Shown piece by piece: positions 27,501 to 42,000 of a stretch of 64,000 nt of DNA. Numbering within the stretch: position 1 is the stretch's first letter; each line of letters opens with the position of its first letter. The DNA comes from Dipetalonema caudispina (lineage: Eukaryota > Nematoda > Chromadorea > Rhabditida > Onchocercidae). The notes below the pieces were generated by a model. That model was not told the DNA's origin. It saw only the letters and a program-made list of their open reading frames with translations, and did not search any database. The translations under genes were made by a program, and so were the position numbers. The stretch lies in NCBI GenBank assembly GCA_013365325.1, contig JABVXV010000128.1, forward strand, positions 1 through 64,000. Reading direction: 5' to 3'.

Positions 27501-30500
27501 CTTATAAAATATAGAGACACTCATTTCACTGCTATACTCCAATTGAGGTAAAATCTTTTCTCGTAATTCTTCAAACAGAGACTTACAGGATGAACTTGTG
27601 AGATACTTCTCGCCAAAGCAAAATTTTGTCCTAAAAAATATTCCGCATAAGATCAAAACAAAGGTATACGAACAATAAAGGAATGCTGAACATTGAATGA
27701 TATTAAATGATTTTTTGGACTTGAGGTTTGTACACTATCTAATAAGTTTATGCAGTGCCTAATACGTTGCATGATATTGACTTGATGGTGCGTTGGCATA
27801 TGACAAATATCGGATAAAGAAAGTAATGGCGAAATCGATACTTACGCCAAATATATTTTTCGTGAATATAAATGAATTGCCAAATTCTGCAGAATGAGAG
27901 GAAAAACCGGATGTTCTTTAACATTATCACTGCATGCAAATTGTAGCCATCGATGAAAATGTAATCGTTCAATCGGAATGTTCACATGGGATTTGGATGC
28001 TGCCTTCTGAAAATTAGGATAATGAAGAAAATACGAGGATTCTCTAACACTCTAATAATGCATTGAATTGGAAGTGGTGTTATTAGCTAAAAATACGAAA
28101 CATTGATGAATTGAAATAAGCAACATAAGAATAAGATACACAGTGAAATGAAAAGAATGCGAAATGTAATGTTGTTGGAGACACAAGAAGACCCTAGATT
28201 TAAAGTAAGTACCTACATACACATATAGAATTGTTAATGAAATACTAAAGCTGGAATAATGTTATTAAGATGTGCCATTTATGTTACTTAACCATTACCT
28301 AAATCATTAACCAGAAATATCATTAATTTCAATTTGCTTAAATAATGTTAGTTCAAATGTTGCAATGATTCAACTGAAATATTGATCCTGTATTGCCGAT
28401 TATGATTTAGTAATTTTGAACACTAAATTAAGTTTAATTTAATTTAATAAAATCGGGCGAAAATAAAAGCAATATGAATTTGATCATATAATCATTTAAA
28501 TATACCTTCACGGATTGATCCAAACTACTTTTAGGATGTTTACTCATTGCTTGGTATAAAATTTCATAAAAGGCTTCATGACTCAGCTGTTCGGCTAGTA
28601 ACAGTGCGAAGGAAGCCCACGGTGAAATGTCCAAATTGGCGGAATCAATAAGAGGAGGAACGTTATCATCACTTGTAAACCATGACAGCACACCCTTTGA
28701 TCCATCTTTCCACTGCTGTAAATCAGGAACTATAGTTTACCTTCGTAAAGATGGAAAAACTGAATTGAAATTACAAATAAAATTGACGCGATAACGCGTT
28801 CCTCATTAAACCCAGCTTCAGAATGTTTTAAAAATGTCTTAAACTGAAGTTTTAACATTCCTGTCATAGATAATCTAACCAATGAATATATTAAACGGAT
28901 GGTGATGTGATGAATACAGTCGTATCATTAAGACCTTTTCATTCGATTACTGTGCATTTAATTCGACCAATAAATTTTCCATTGCAAAATGATTCATGAA
29001 GCTTCATTATAGTTTTCAACAAAATTTTACCTGTAGCAACACAGCATAGTTGGTTTTAAGTAATTCCGGAATGCCCAACAGCTTTGTTTGATCCCTTACA
29101 AACGCTATACGTACCAAAATCCCTAGCAGATAAAGCGTGGATTTATCGGTGTTCCATTGAGTGGGTCTTTTGCAACACAACAACTGTATCCAACCGCTCA
29201 ATTGTATTTGCGAAAAATTCTCATTTATATGGTACTGAAATTTGATTTCTGATCTACTCTTTAAATTCTATGAGCTTAGCATTGAGAACCAGAAATCTCG
29301 ATTTTACTGACTTTAGCAAATTCAATAATTGAATACAAACCGTAATAGCTGAGCCTAAAAGCCGAACAGTTGGACCAGGAAATTTATTGGTGCCAGCAAT
29401 AAGTTGAATCGCATAAGAGGATAGATCACACAAAAGTAGTCGCTCAAAGCACTGAGTGAAACTATAAGAAAATTCAAAAACTAATAGTCCCATTTAAGTC
29501 CAAAAGTTTGTCAACATGAGTGAAACTGATATAAAAAAAGAAAATCGCAATGAATCAAAATTTAATATTTGAACTTCGAACTACATTTCTTGTGAAGTTA
29601 AGATAGCGACTGCATCCGGAAATGATGATATAAGTCGCGCAAGAATTACTACTGATCCAGCATAGCAACCAGATGTAATAAGCTCCGACCATAGTGATAA
29701 GCCTGATGATAAAAATTCATCGACACTGAAAGCTGATTAAAATTTCAAAAAAAATTTCACTACAATTGCGATTACTCATGCAACTGATGAGATACCTTTG
29801 CTTGAACGATGAAACAAATATGGAGAAAAAGAGAAGGATATTCCTCGTATGTTCTGCATGTCCTACAAAAACTAGAAATTTATTTACTAAGAAATTACAA
29901 CCTTATTAATGATCGCTGAATAACAAAAACGAAGAAAGAAGCGAGATCGTTGACTGACTGAATATTTAAAGTATCTGCCTAAAAAAAAAGTTTCACAACT
30001 TTCGTTTCATCTGACTTTATTTATTTACTATTGAAAAATAACCAGCAACTTAATAATTACGTAAACAATTAAAAATTTGAGAAAAAAGAAAAATTGTGCA
30101 ACACAAACAGCAAACGATTTCAAATTTCTAAAATTTCTGTGTTCTTACCATCGATAATGACTGATGCATAAAAAAGAGTAGAGATTTAAGGCACTAACGT
30201 TTCTTTTCATATTCCAGAGACTCAAGTGTAAATTCTACAACAATGGGTTTTTTTTACACCCATAATTGAATACATCATTTTGCTGCCTTATGAAGCATTA
30301 AAATGAGAAGTACCTGCAGGGGTAACTTCAGTCGTACCAAAATATCCCAACAGAAAGCATCAAACTGATGCTCATAATCGGGTACCTTCGATGCAAGTTT
30401 AGCGACTTTATTCCAGGATTTCGAAATTAATCCATTTGTTACTTTACATTGGGCCATATGTCCCTTAACTAAAGTATCAGCACAAACAGCGTGTACTTCA

Positions 30501-33500
30501 GACTGTAACCAAAGCTTTCCACTTTCATCCGTTCCCCAATTCATGGAACCCAGCACACGCCTGAACTAGATATGATTAAACCTGGTGAATATGAAAATTT
30601 TTTTTTCATGTTGAATGTCGGCATCTTCGATCAATATTATAAAATTCAAAAATATAGAAATAATCCTTGTTTCTCTTAAATGCTTCAGTTCTAATAATCG
30701 TAAGCAGTAAAAAGCGCTAACCTGGCAATTCTGGATGCAGGGTGACTTGGTGGCCTATTAATTAACCATTTTCCACATATTACGCCGACATCATCCACCG
30801 ATAAGCGACATTTTGACAATGGCGCTATTGACAGCACTTCTACAGCATACTGAAAATGAGTTCGACAATCTGATTATGGCCTCATCTCAATTTTAATTAA
30901 GATTTAGCTAGTAGTGATATGTAGTGAATTGCTACTGATCAAAGAATGCAAAAGCCAGAAGTTTTAAGCACGTCGAGAAAAGTTCACCTTGCGCAGTGCT
31001 GGACAATTTCGAACAAAAAAACGATTAGTTATTAAATGAATGAATGGTAATTTTCAAACGAACAATGAATTATAATAGCAAACGAAAAGGATATCACATT
31101 TTTTTTCAGTCCTGGATGTTGTCAATAATTAAGCAAAACTAGAAATTATTGATAATATCTGTAAATATTGAAATTACTAACTTCATCGAGAGAATCGAGA
31201 TTCCGGTCAATAAAAAGTAATATTTTCTGAAGGATACATGGGTGCTTGTCGATGAGAATTCCGACAGTTTCAGCACCAGCTTTGTAAAAATGATCTCGCA
31301 TGGAAACATCAAGGAAGCACACCTTGAAGAGATGTAAATTACTGCACTATTAATCTATGAATAGATTGCATTGACTGTGTACTGCTTTCGTAAGATACAT
31401 AAAACTGTGCTTAAAATACAGTTAAACCATAACTGGCATAACCAGTCCCGATAACAGTCATAATTCTTATAGAGCATCAAAATATAGAGTTTAGTGAAAA
31501 GTGCGAGAAGCTTAAGGAATATTTGACGAATAATCAGATAATTGAAATAAAATAATTAATAAAAAATAGCTTACATTCAGTATTTCAGTGGTAAACGAAT
31601 CGACACCTGCATCCGATGCAGATATGATGGCTGCTAAAGCCGAAATCATATAAATGCGATCATCACTGGGTAAATCCGGTAATTTATCAAATAAACTGCC
31701 AGCTTTAAAAAGCAAAAAATGAGTAATATCGAAAAATTTCTACTCTATTCGAAATCTCGGAATTACTCGAATCCCTTCCATGCAAGAAAAAATTAACATT
31801 ACCATACAAACCTTTCTTAACTAAATCAGGCAAATCTTCATCTGGAAATTCGTATAGTTGTGTTATTGTTACTGCCATTTTTCTCCTTAACAATATTTGA
31901 CAACGCATTCGACATGTTTCACTGGCAAAATCATATGGTAAGTCCACCACAAATTGTAAAAGACCAAGGCTAAAATATTTTTAATTGTTCTAATATTCGT
32001 TATTTGATATAAGAATAAAACCTAATTTTCAAAGGTTGGCTACAAATAAGAAAATAATTATACCCACCAATAATTTTTTTATCACAAGTGCTCTAGAACG
32101 AAATAATCTGCCACTGCTATGTAAGCGTATTTCAGGAAACGTGTCGTATTACGTATATGTTTGTCCTACTAATTGACTAATGAGTTTCGATAATGGCAGT
32201 CATCTTATATCAAAAGTTTTTTCAAGGGCTCACAGACGATGTGCCATGAAGGGAACTACGCTCATAAGTTTTATATCATAAAGGAATCCGATGTTCTATA
32301 ACAGTTTTTGCGAAGTATGGCATTAGCTTTTTTGCACAACTATAATTTTCTGAGGCAAGTTTTCTTCTCATCCTTGATGCACTATCTTATTAGTATACCT
32401 TATGTATTATAGATGCAGTACTATTTATGATGTGCTGCTTCTTGATCAATGTTTACTTTCATTAACCGAAGCAAATTAGGATAGGAAAAAAGAATGAGGA
32501 AAAGATGTTTGACAACACATAAAATAAAATACTTCTGCTTGCTGACAATATAATATACGGCATGTAGAATGATGCGATCAAATTCTTTCTGCACTATTTC
32601 CACTTCATCAAACGATAGCATATTTTTGATAACTTTCAAAAATTCTGCTGAACATCTGCAATTTATTCATATCAGTAGCGTCTGGATTGCTTTGTAAATA
32701 AGAATTACTAATACATAATTGTCATCAATTCTGAGGATCGTTCTACCACATATCATGAACATAGTTGAACAATAATATCCCGTACATGCTTCATTAAGAA
32801 ATCTAACATTAGCAATCCAACATAATCATTGGCGAAACTATCAGTAGTACAGGTAAATTTGTCATGATACCTAAAGTAATTCTTACTGACAAAATGTCTA
32901 AACTTTTAATGACGTCCAACCATAGACACTTTCATATTGTAGTGAGATATTTAAATCGAGTTTGCAGAAGACCTCGCTTAAATCAGATGGAATTTCGCGC
33001 TCAAAAAACAATTAAATAATCAGTAGTCATATAAACCATGATGTATGAATTACTTAAAAATTACATGACGCTTTGACGCAAAGCGTAGCCAATTTGTTTA
33101 CAAAATTGACGGTAGTTGGGTGTGCCATAGGTGTATAAACCATCGTTAAATATTTTAATGAGCACCAGTTCAAAAGCAATCAAAGTTAAAGCTTGATTAA
33201 TTGGATCTGATCCTAAAAAAATGATGATACCAAATTAATCTTGGGAGATTTACGATGGTATTACAACTTAATGAAAGTGGAATAAAATTCGATACCCAAA
33301 CTAACTTAGTTTTGCACCAAATAGTTAGTCTATATTCACAAATGAAGAATTAAATGATCGAGTAATTAATTAGAACAATTTAATTCGATTGCTAAGAACG
33401 TACTCAAAGTGATAGCGAAACATCGAATTGCTTTAGCAAAAGCAGCTTCAGCACTGAATTGATTGAGAAATGCGATTAAATCCGTTTCGCTTATAGTCAC

Positions 33501-36500
33501 TACAGATCCATCCTTCTAGAAAGTGCAGACTTCCATACATTTTAACACACATATTTGAAAAACTTTTCGAAAATTTTTGGCAAATAATTAAGATTGTAGT
33601 AACCACTTGAAATTAAGAGAATTAAATTACGATCAACAATACAAGATACCAATAAAGCTGAATTACTAATTAAATATATTAAAGTTCGGAAATCACCTCA
33701 GCTCCGTCATCATTTATAACAACCCAAGTACTGTTTTCATTTTCAAAATTCATTATACGTCGCAAAAAATTTTCACGACCCCTGTAATGCATTCACAATA
33801 ATCTATCGAGGTTCAAACTCATAAGATTTGACTAAGTGATATTGTTTTAACGCCGTTCCTACCGAATATAAATTGCAAAAACTGAAAAGGAAAAATGTTG
33901 AGAAATACGTGATTCTTAAACTGCAGCAAATAATAAAGAAATTAAATGTTGAGAACGCATTCAAAATGTGAATGTTATTTGTCCCAATAAAAATATTCAA
34001 GACAAACATAACGACAATATGGAAGTCACGTACCATTCACAATCCAGAATTAAATATACAATTCAAATTAGAGCTTTAATATCAAGAATCAATAAATTTA
34101 ATACTCACCGTATCGATGAAAGCAGCAAACTCATCATCACTATATAATTATCAATAACAAGACGATCATTTATGCTGTCAATTTCGATATATGACTGAAG
34201 TAGTGGTGCCGCCCATTGAGATACTGGTGAAACTAAACGAAGCATTTGACACAACAGATACTGCTGGTCAGAGGAGGTGCACGCTTTGAGAAGAACGGCT
34301 ACCTGAATTTTGGATTTAAGAAATCTCCTCAAAAAAGAAATTCATTTTCTACATATGAGTTAGAGAAAATAAGTTTGAATGTAAAGCTTACCAATTCATT
34401 GATCCACCTAGAAATGGCAGTGATGAACCGTGAAGGAAGATTTGGATAACGTAAATGGTGAAACAGATCCGAAAGTGCATTACGAAGATTTCGCCTACTT
34501 ACAGTATCGGCACTACCGGGAAGAACTGAAATTTGAAAAAAAAAAAAAAAATCATCGGAAATATAAGATGATTTAAAATGATATTTCAATCCAGATGAAA
34601 AGTTATAAACATAACATTCCTCTTAGAAAAGAAAAGCCGTAAAAAATTAAACATAGTTTCTGAAGAAAGAAAATATGACATACACTTTGCTAGGTATTAT
34701 AAAAATGATTTCATTTCATAATAGTGTTACTATTCCATAAGGTTTAGTGAATTTATGGTTAAGAACGACATTATTATAGTGATTTTCCCGTAATGTAACA
34801 GATCTACAAACTAACAGCATGGTGGGCTGTCTATATTGCAACGATTTTCCGACATAAAGGCATTGTTGTACTCAATAATACGCCATTGAATTTGTAACGC
34901 AAGAGAACGCATCTGGAATCAGGAAAAAAATATCTTTTTCATGACTAATTTAATTTATGAAAACAGTAAGCTATTAGTAGGATTAATTGGCACATGTCTT
35001 GAGTAACATTTTTTGAGACGTTAAGTCTCAACTCGTATCTTAATATAATAAAAATAAGTTACCGTCAACTAACATAAAGATTAAACAAAACGGTTCGACA
35101 TTTAGCACAATCGTCCGCTTTAAAAAAACAATAAATTTCATTGCATTCTTTGTCTAATGAATTTGCATGCGAAAATTTCAAAACATTGAAATTTTTTTCA
35201 CAACTAATATCGTACTCAGCAGAGGAGAGGTTACTGAAAACAATTTGAATCCGTAAATGTTAGACAATAAGTTGAGATCATAAAAATGCATTGTTGTTTG
35301 CACCTGAATTTGTAAACTCAACGACGAATCATGACGGGAGGTCACATCACGCCTCAATAAGCGGGACAATTCTGTGACTTTTTCGGGATGAAATGTCGCC
35401 ACTAAATAAGTTGCACTACCTGTCGCATATTTCTGTTCTCCACATCGCCCCTGAAATGAATTTAAAAATTGAATGATGAATGATGGAATGATGCAATAAA
35501 TAAGTAAAACAGAATATTTCAAATGTGTTTTACAAATCTCTTCTACGAAGTAACACGTTGAGAACACCACTAGAAACTCAAAGATTTCTGTGAAATTCTC
35601 TGCATTTCGACTATTTCAGGATACAACAAATTATACTGAGTATTTATTCTCATTGTAAAAACGCTCTCCATTCAACAATTGCAGAATTAAAGTAACCCTT
35701 ACCAAAATGGTAGACGCTGTGGGAATATATTAGGGGAAGATGGAACAATTTTGCATCCATATCGATAATGTGGAATGAATGTTGATAGAATAACTTATAT
35801 TTGCTTAAAGGCATTAAAAGCACCCAATAAAGCGGTTTTCAAATCGCAATTTTTTATTAAAAATTCGAGCAAACTAATTTTGATCCGTAATGTCGCTTTC
35901 GTAAATTTAGACATACTTCTTGTTTGATAACTCGATTTTCAGCTGTCCATGATGCTTGGACACATTCTTTCACTAGCTGTTCACATTCCGTAACTTCAAT
36001 TTCTTTAGCATCAATCTGCTCGCATACTTTTTTATATCGTTCCAAATACTCATGCAAATTATGTTGTGGAAATTCTTCGTGCTATAAAAAAAAACTTCAT
36101 CAAGGAAATTGTATTATTTTAGATTTCGAAAAAAGAAAAAATGCTTACGAAGTAACGGAAATTTTTATAAAACGCATTAGAAGAACAGGATCAACCTGAG
36201 ATGTTTACTAATTTTATAATCAAAATTTGATGCAAAACTTCTGTATACATATGCAATAAGATAATGAAGATGGATGCTTATTTTGAAACGAATAAAAATT
36301 CTTCCCACTTCTAAAAATTCATCCATAAGCTCTTCCATTGTTTCATATAGCTGGTTTTGGTAAAATGATAACAACTGGTTTTCCGTCAGCAACCCGTATT
36401 CATTGCATTCTAAGAAAAGAGATGGATACGCATTAGCTATGCGTTCATCCGTTGTCTCATTCCTTCAAATACAAATAGTTAATAATAATCTCCTCTTTGA

Positions 36501-38122
36501 ATATTTCTTTAAATACAAGTAGTTAGTAATATATTAATAATTTAGAGCACTGTATTTCCAGTTCTAGACATATTTTATGTCGGCCCATAATTTTAATTCT
36601 CTAAACAGTTCGCTTCAACCCAACTCCCATTCAAGCTTTCCGTGATACTAATTCCACTAATTTTTTTCTTCTGATTTTATCAAATTTCAAAGTGAATTTA
36701 TCGAACAACCTCAAGACTTGGCTAATTTTTTCACTTTATTAAATTCCACTAGAATCAACTGTTTTTTCTTTGTTTCCCTTGTCACAGCTGAGTAGTCCAT
36801 TCGATACAAAAAATAAGCAATGAAATAAAGCTCATACTGAATTTCGGACGACAAAGAGATTGATTGCTGTATGCCAGTTTTATCGTGTTCTCGTACTCGT
36901 CCCGAGTAAGTTAACGTTGACAATTCATCGATCTTTTGAGATGCTGCCTTTATTTCATTCAGTTGCATATTTGGATAGATACTCGATCTATAACCAAAAA
37001 TAATTAATACAATCAACTGAAATAAGTATTCTTTTAGATGGGCAAAGAATCCATTGCTTTTGCCATCTGCATAGCATGCTTTCTGATTAATGTACTAGCA
37101 TGCACATATGCGCATCGAAGAACTGTGTATCTTCTTTCTGATTGAATCATTTCATTTTGTTCCGTCACCGATAACCGTAACAACTAATTTCGTTAAAATA
37201 CATTGATTTTAGACTAAAGGTCAACGACATTGACCCTACTCTGGTTTAAACCATAGGTAAGACATTGTAAAACTGAAGGATTGCGAAATTCATTAGGAAA
37301 AAATAATGGTAAATCAACAAAATCTATTGATCTCTTGTAGTACTGACGCTATGCCCTCTACTGAGTCATCCGTTTTTGTTGCTTCCTTATTATCTACCAG
37401 TGAATCGGATGGAACCATTGTCGGAGCTGGATATATACTATCCACAAGACTATGAGTGGAAGCGACAATTTCTATATCCTCTTTCTTTTTCGCTCCCAAT
37501 AAAACATCAGTATCTCGCTTTTCATCATATCCCGTTGTCCTGAATTCAATAATGTTCAAGATTATCATCCCAATTATATGCATATCACTCCTTAAAAGGC
37601 TTGAGATGTCAATATGAAACCTAAAATTATTAGGTTAAAATTATAGCGCCATGCTCGAAAAAATGTACAGAACTTCTTTTTTTTCTCAACGATATCGAGA
37701 AGTGATAGAATATTCCCTACGAAAAATTTAGCCAATTTTTTGTCACCAAATTTTTTGATCTCAATGTTGATGAGATCTCAACATACGGTCAGATGATGTC
37801 GCCTGAGATAATAACACACATCTGGAAAAACGAACTTCTTCGTTTCATTTTCTTTTGAATCAATGGATGATTTGGGTGTTGAAATTTGATGATCGTCAAG
37901 CTTCTCTACTGATTTTGCAGCATTTTCCTCATTGGTAGACGTCTCGTCATTTTCTATCTCTTCCCTTGTACCTTTACTTCCAATCCTCGATGTTGATGGT
38001 TGACGTTCATTAGCATCTGTAAATCGTTCCTCCAATTCGTCAAGAGTCAAAACAGGTGGCGGCGGTGAAAGTTCACGTGGTTTTGAATACTTCTTCTTCT
38101 TCTTGGACCGCTCTAGTTCCAT
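17441..38122 (-). CDS. epg-5: EPG-5, autophagosome-lysosome tethering protein
   Basis: Large Rab7 effector that drives autophagosome-lysosome fusion. Homology to human EPG5 runs collinearly over about 49 exons. The N-terminal exon (37818-38122, ATG 38122) is basic (ERSKKKKKYSKP), like the human KEKKKYETP stretch. Further anchors: TECEQLVKECVQASW in 35875-36081; TWVVINDDGAE and TISETDLIAFLNQF in 33404-33781; GSMNWGTDESGKLWLQSEVH in 30314-30560; IPLHPTLPQEVPF and YAAHLRAINEAT near 26354-26594; YFTPHCVPPAELLNLY in 24756-24982; FPWHLIDMEQL in about 21040-21254; VIEKCIAAYFR near 19820; FFSLIGFSKKQPYSTR in 17990-18193; MSELFAHVVRSLYNEKYLEEM in the last exon (17441-17747). Adding my approximate exon sizes gives roughly 2,500 aa. 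Several internal borders (36.8, 32.9, 32.5, 29.8, 23.6, 21.9 and 20.1 kb) are uncertain. An acceptor TTTTCAG sits about 40 nt upstream of the start (38163-38164), as for spliced-leader addition. The V-ATG context sets the start at 38122. Confidence 0.92.
18341..18378. repeat. inverted repeat in epg-5 intron
   Basis: Arms gaaaggagtg (18341-18350) and cactcctttc (18369-18378) are perfectly complementary, with one further A-T pair outside. They flank an 18-nt AT-rich loop and partly complementary flanks could extend the stem. It lies in the epg-5 intron between the exons at 17990-18193 and 18782-18974. Confidence 0.6.
24549..24581. repeat. poly(A) homopolymer in epg-5 intron
   Basis: An uninterrupted run of about 33 A on the + strand (poly-T on the epg-5 sense strand), the longest homopolymer in the window. 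It lies in an intron just downstream of the exon at 24756-24982. Confidence 0.9.
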
Positions 38123-38162
38123 CACTCCTCGGAAAAAAAAAATGGAAGTGCCAATCGAAAGA

Positions 38163-38164
38163 CT
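38163..38164 (-). promoter_or_regulatory. probable spliced-leader/5' UTR acceptor of epg-5
   Basis: Reading the minus strand, 'ggtattttcag' ends here, about 40 nt before the epg-5 ATG, with no recognisable upstream coding exon. This fits trans-splicing of a spliced leader or a 5' UTR intron. Confidence 0.5.
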
Positions 38165-38309
38165 GAAAATACCACAAGTGAATCTTAAGAATTTAACTCG
38201 AATGAATATAAGAATCCAACTGGCAACCGTAATTGATGCGAATTAAATCAAAGTTAAATAGAAGATATGAGTACTGCGAATAACGGATAATCCTTCAGAA
38301 ATCTGTAAC

Positions 38310-38354
38310 GTAAATTGATCACTTGGAACGGCTACTTCCAAGTGATCAATTTAC
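38310..38354. repeat. perfect 19-bp inverted repeat
   Basis: Arms gtaaattgatcacttggaa (38310-38328) and ttccaagtgatcaatttac (38336-38354) are exact reverse complements around a 7-nt spacer cggctac. It lies about 190 bp upstream of the epg-5 start codon, between cct-3 and epg-5. Confidence 0.9.
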
Positions 38355-39093
38355 AGCAGATTAAACTGAACTCCGAGTTTACAACTGGTACTATTATGTT
38401 TGTCAAAGAGAAACAAAGGTCATGCAATGATCAGCACTCCTTTCATCTTATTTTATAATAATAGTTCAGACCATGGAAAGATGTACATCTTCCTGCCCTT
38501 TTTCCTTGATGAAATATAGTGGCATGAATCATTCCCACCGTAACTTATGACGTCGGTTTTATCAATACTTTATCGCTGCATAACAACTGCTGTAAAACGT
38601 TGTACAAATTTTCAAATTCATTTTATTTTATCCAAAATATTCGCAACAATTTAGCAGCACTTTTTAAAACGAAGCAATTCGAACAATCAACAGTAAAAAG
38701 CATTTAAATGCTTAAATTAGAGTCTCAAAACTTCGAAAACAAAAAGTACGAAAAGCGATGGTCTTACCGACACAACAAATATTAAGTTTTATCATCATTC
38801 AATAGTGATAATAAAACTGACAGGAGTATTGGGATTTCCATTATTATTTAACTTCATCATTTATCTGCAATCTATGCCAACAACCAAACTAACAGGTGTA
38901 ATTAAACTTTACAGGAAACATAGGGACTTTCTGCTCAAAACTTACAATTAGCAAAGAAAAAGAAATTATCATATTTGGTAAAGGATCTGTGAGATGGTCA
39001 AATACATCAACAAATTTACGATTTCAAACGGTAGGAAAAATGGAGATTTTGAGAAAGTAATAAAAGGAAGAGAAAAAAAGTGAAAATTCAGAA

Positions 39094-42000
39094 TCAATCG
39101 CTAGGATTTGAACTAGTGCCATCACGTTTCTTCGTTCCTGAAACGATATCATCGATTCGTAGCAACAATACTCCCGTCTCAATCGCAGTTTTCAAAACTT
39201 GCAGACGAACCGATAACGGATCCCAAATATTTAATTCGTTCATATCACCCTGAAGAAGTTTGAATCACTGAATACAGGGGAATGTGTATAGTAATTAATA
39301 AACGAAGATTTTTCAAATTTGTAAGAATTAGACTAATCAATCGCTTCATCCATAAAATTCTAACTTTCTGAATTTCAAGGAAATTTGAATAATTCCAGTC
39401 ACCACTCTCACAAAAGTGTGCTACACTAACAGCTTCAACTGCCATTCGATGATGAGTGGTGAAATTCAAAACCATATTTCATGTCTAATATGTCAGACGA
39501 ATCTTACATTAATAGTTCTAAAGCACCACAGAGGAAATAACAACTCACCAATTGACCGGTGCATCCATCAATCCCCCATGTCCAATTGTTAGCAGCCTGA
39601 GCATGCTTTGCTCTCAAAGCTGTTAACTGTCTAATTGTGGAACCCCCACAATTTTGCACCAATGTTCTTGGGATAACTTCAAGAGCATGAGCGGCTGCCT
39701 TGTACGGCCATTGACGAACGCCCTCAATTGATTTGCCTTTCTCATTTAGGGCCTGTAAAAACTCTCAGAGAATATAAACTAAGCATTTTTCTGAAAGCTA
39801 CTCATGGCAATCTGCAATATATAGTTGAAAATCTTCGAAAATTTGAAACCTAAATATAAATAAACTATTACGCTAAATGACTAAGAATTCTCTTTTTATT
39901 CAGCAGTAAAATTTTCAATCATTTGAAAGCTGCTACGGTTGAAATTAGTGATTCAAATAAGCTGCAATGTAGAACTCCAACCTGAGCTAATGCCATCTCT
40001 ATAGCACCACCACCTGGGACTAGACGTGGATTCACCATGATATTACGTACAACGTTTAATGCATCTTGAAGATTTCGTTCTAGTTCATTGATAATATCCT
40101 GAAAAATAGAAATAAAAAGTGGCTTAACTATGGACCCTAGCTTAACGCTACAACAAGTCAGTAACCGAAAATATCACGTGAAGATTTAGATCGTGCATTA
40201 CCGCAACTATCTAAATTTCATAAGCCAAGTAATTAGCATTGCTAATCCAGAACCAATTATCATGGGTTTAAATTAAACCAATAAAGCTCTGACACATGGC
40301 TCCCCAAGATAACACTTTGAGACGGATTAAAAGACGATTTGCTCAATGATCTATTTCAAAGTGTTACTTTGACACGTAGCTTGAGCGCTTTACATAATTG
40401 ATTAATATCGCACAAGACAAATGACCGTTACCTTCCAACAGGAAGAGACTTCGCAATCCAAACGAAGATTGGAAGTTGAGAGCCTAGAGTGAGGGAAAAT
40501 TCTATGTTTGAACTCTTGTCTTTTAAAATCAACATATTTCTTGACATTACCTTGCTTGGACCTCGCAAAACCACGGTTACGGCAGTAGCTTTTTCTGAAG
40601 TAACATAGGTGTAATACTCGTCACCGATTTTCTTGATTTCAAATAAATCAGCATTCGTACCGACATCTTCCTCATGAAGATCTTGTGTATCATTAACAAT
40701 CGTAGCTCCAGTAGCACTGCAATAAAGTAATCACTACCAGAAAACACAAGCTTCAACTCTTCCGGAAACTAAGTCTGCACCGACCTGGGATATCTTTCAT
40801 CATATCAAGAATATTACATAATTATGATTTTTCTCTATTTCTTCCAGTCCCCTTTCTCTACTTTTTATGTGCATTATATCATGCAAACATTTAAAGCCGA
40901 AAAATTAATATCATACCGAGCCAATCTGTTGTTATCAGTTTTCTTCAAGCGTCTAATTGCTGTTATGCCTGCCTTCATAAGAAAGTGTTGAGCCAAATCA
41001 GAAACACCTTTCTCTGTGAAAACAACATCCGGCTTCACGGCTATTATGTCGTCGCACATTTTCCTGATTGCATCTTCTTCCTTGAAAGTGTCTTTGTTAT
41101 TAGTGCAAATTTAATTTTAAAAGGAAATCCATTTTGAATAGATTCTCGAACCTAAACCAGTCCTTCCAACTGTTACTTTTTATTTTTTAAGTGTCTTACC
41201 TGTCATTTCAGACAAAAATGGCTTTCATTACCCTAAAACATGAGATGGACTAAAATGAGAACATACCTGTTCCAAGACCTTGCTGAAATCTTCTTCTTTC
41301 ATGATTTCCAATGACATCTGGCTCTCGCCCTTTTTATATTCAAGGTTGCAATCAAGAAGTACAACACGTGGTTTTTCCTTCCGACGTAACATTTTTGCAT
41401 GCGTTACATCTTTGTTTAACACTACGCCTCTTATAACTTGCGAATCTTCAATTCGTCCACCTGGTATCTGAATATAAACGAGTATGCATAAGCTCATGTC
41501 AAGCAATTGTTTTTGACTACATAATTATTTCTGCTATTGGGGAATACATAATAATAAAAATATTATTCGAGTAAAAAGAGCTATTATCAAGGAACTGCCT
41601 TTCCTACTCAAAAATAATAAATGTTAACTGTATTTTTTAGGAAACAATGACAATGTATAATAATCGGTGCTACTAGATAAATTAAGCATGAATGTGAGCA
41701 AGTAAGACCATACTTAAGATTAATGGAAAAACTGAGAATTATTTTATCTGATGTATGAAAACAGAGTAAATACCTTTTCAATACGACAATAACGCTTGAT
41801 GTCAATTTCTTGATGGCCATGCTCGACAATTCTAACAGCTTTAACAGCACTCAGGGCCATTTTGACAGCTAAATCCATCCATTTTGACAACATTTTTGTA
41901 CCCAAGCATGATTTAATAACAGAAGCGACTTCCTCATCGTTGTTTACATCAATCTGCTTGCTGAAAAACAACTACTCCGAGAAGCGATTTAAAATGAACG

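Larger units (their letters stand above)
38123..39093. other. intergenic region between cct-3 and epg-5
   Basis: About 970 bp between two genes on the minus strand. It holds the acceptor-like TTTTCAG 5' of epg-5 (38163-38170) and a perfect 19-bp hairpin at 38310-38354. No coding exon was found. The spacing is long for a classic nematode operon but does not exclude co-transcription. Confidence 0.6.
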
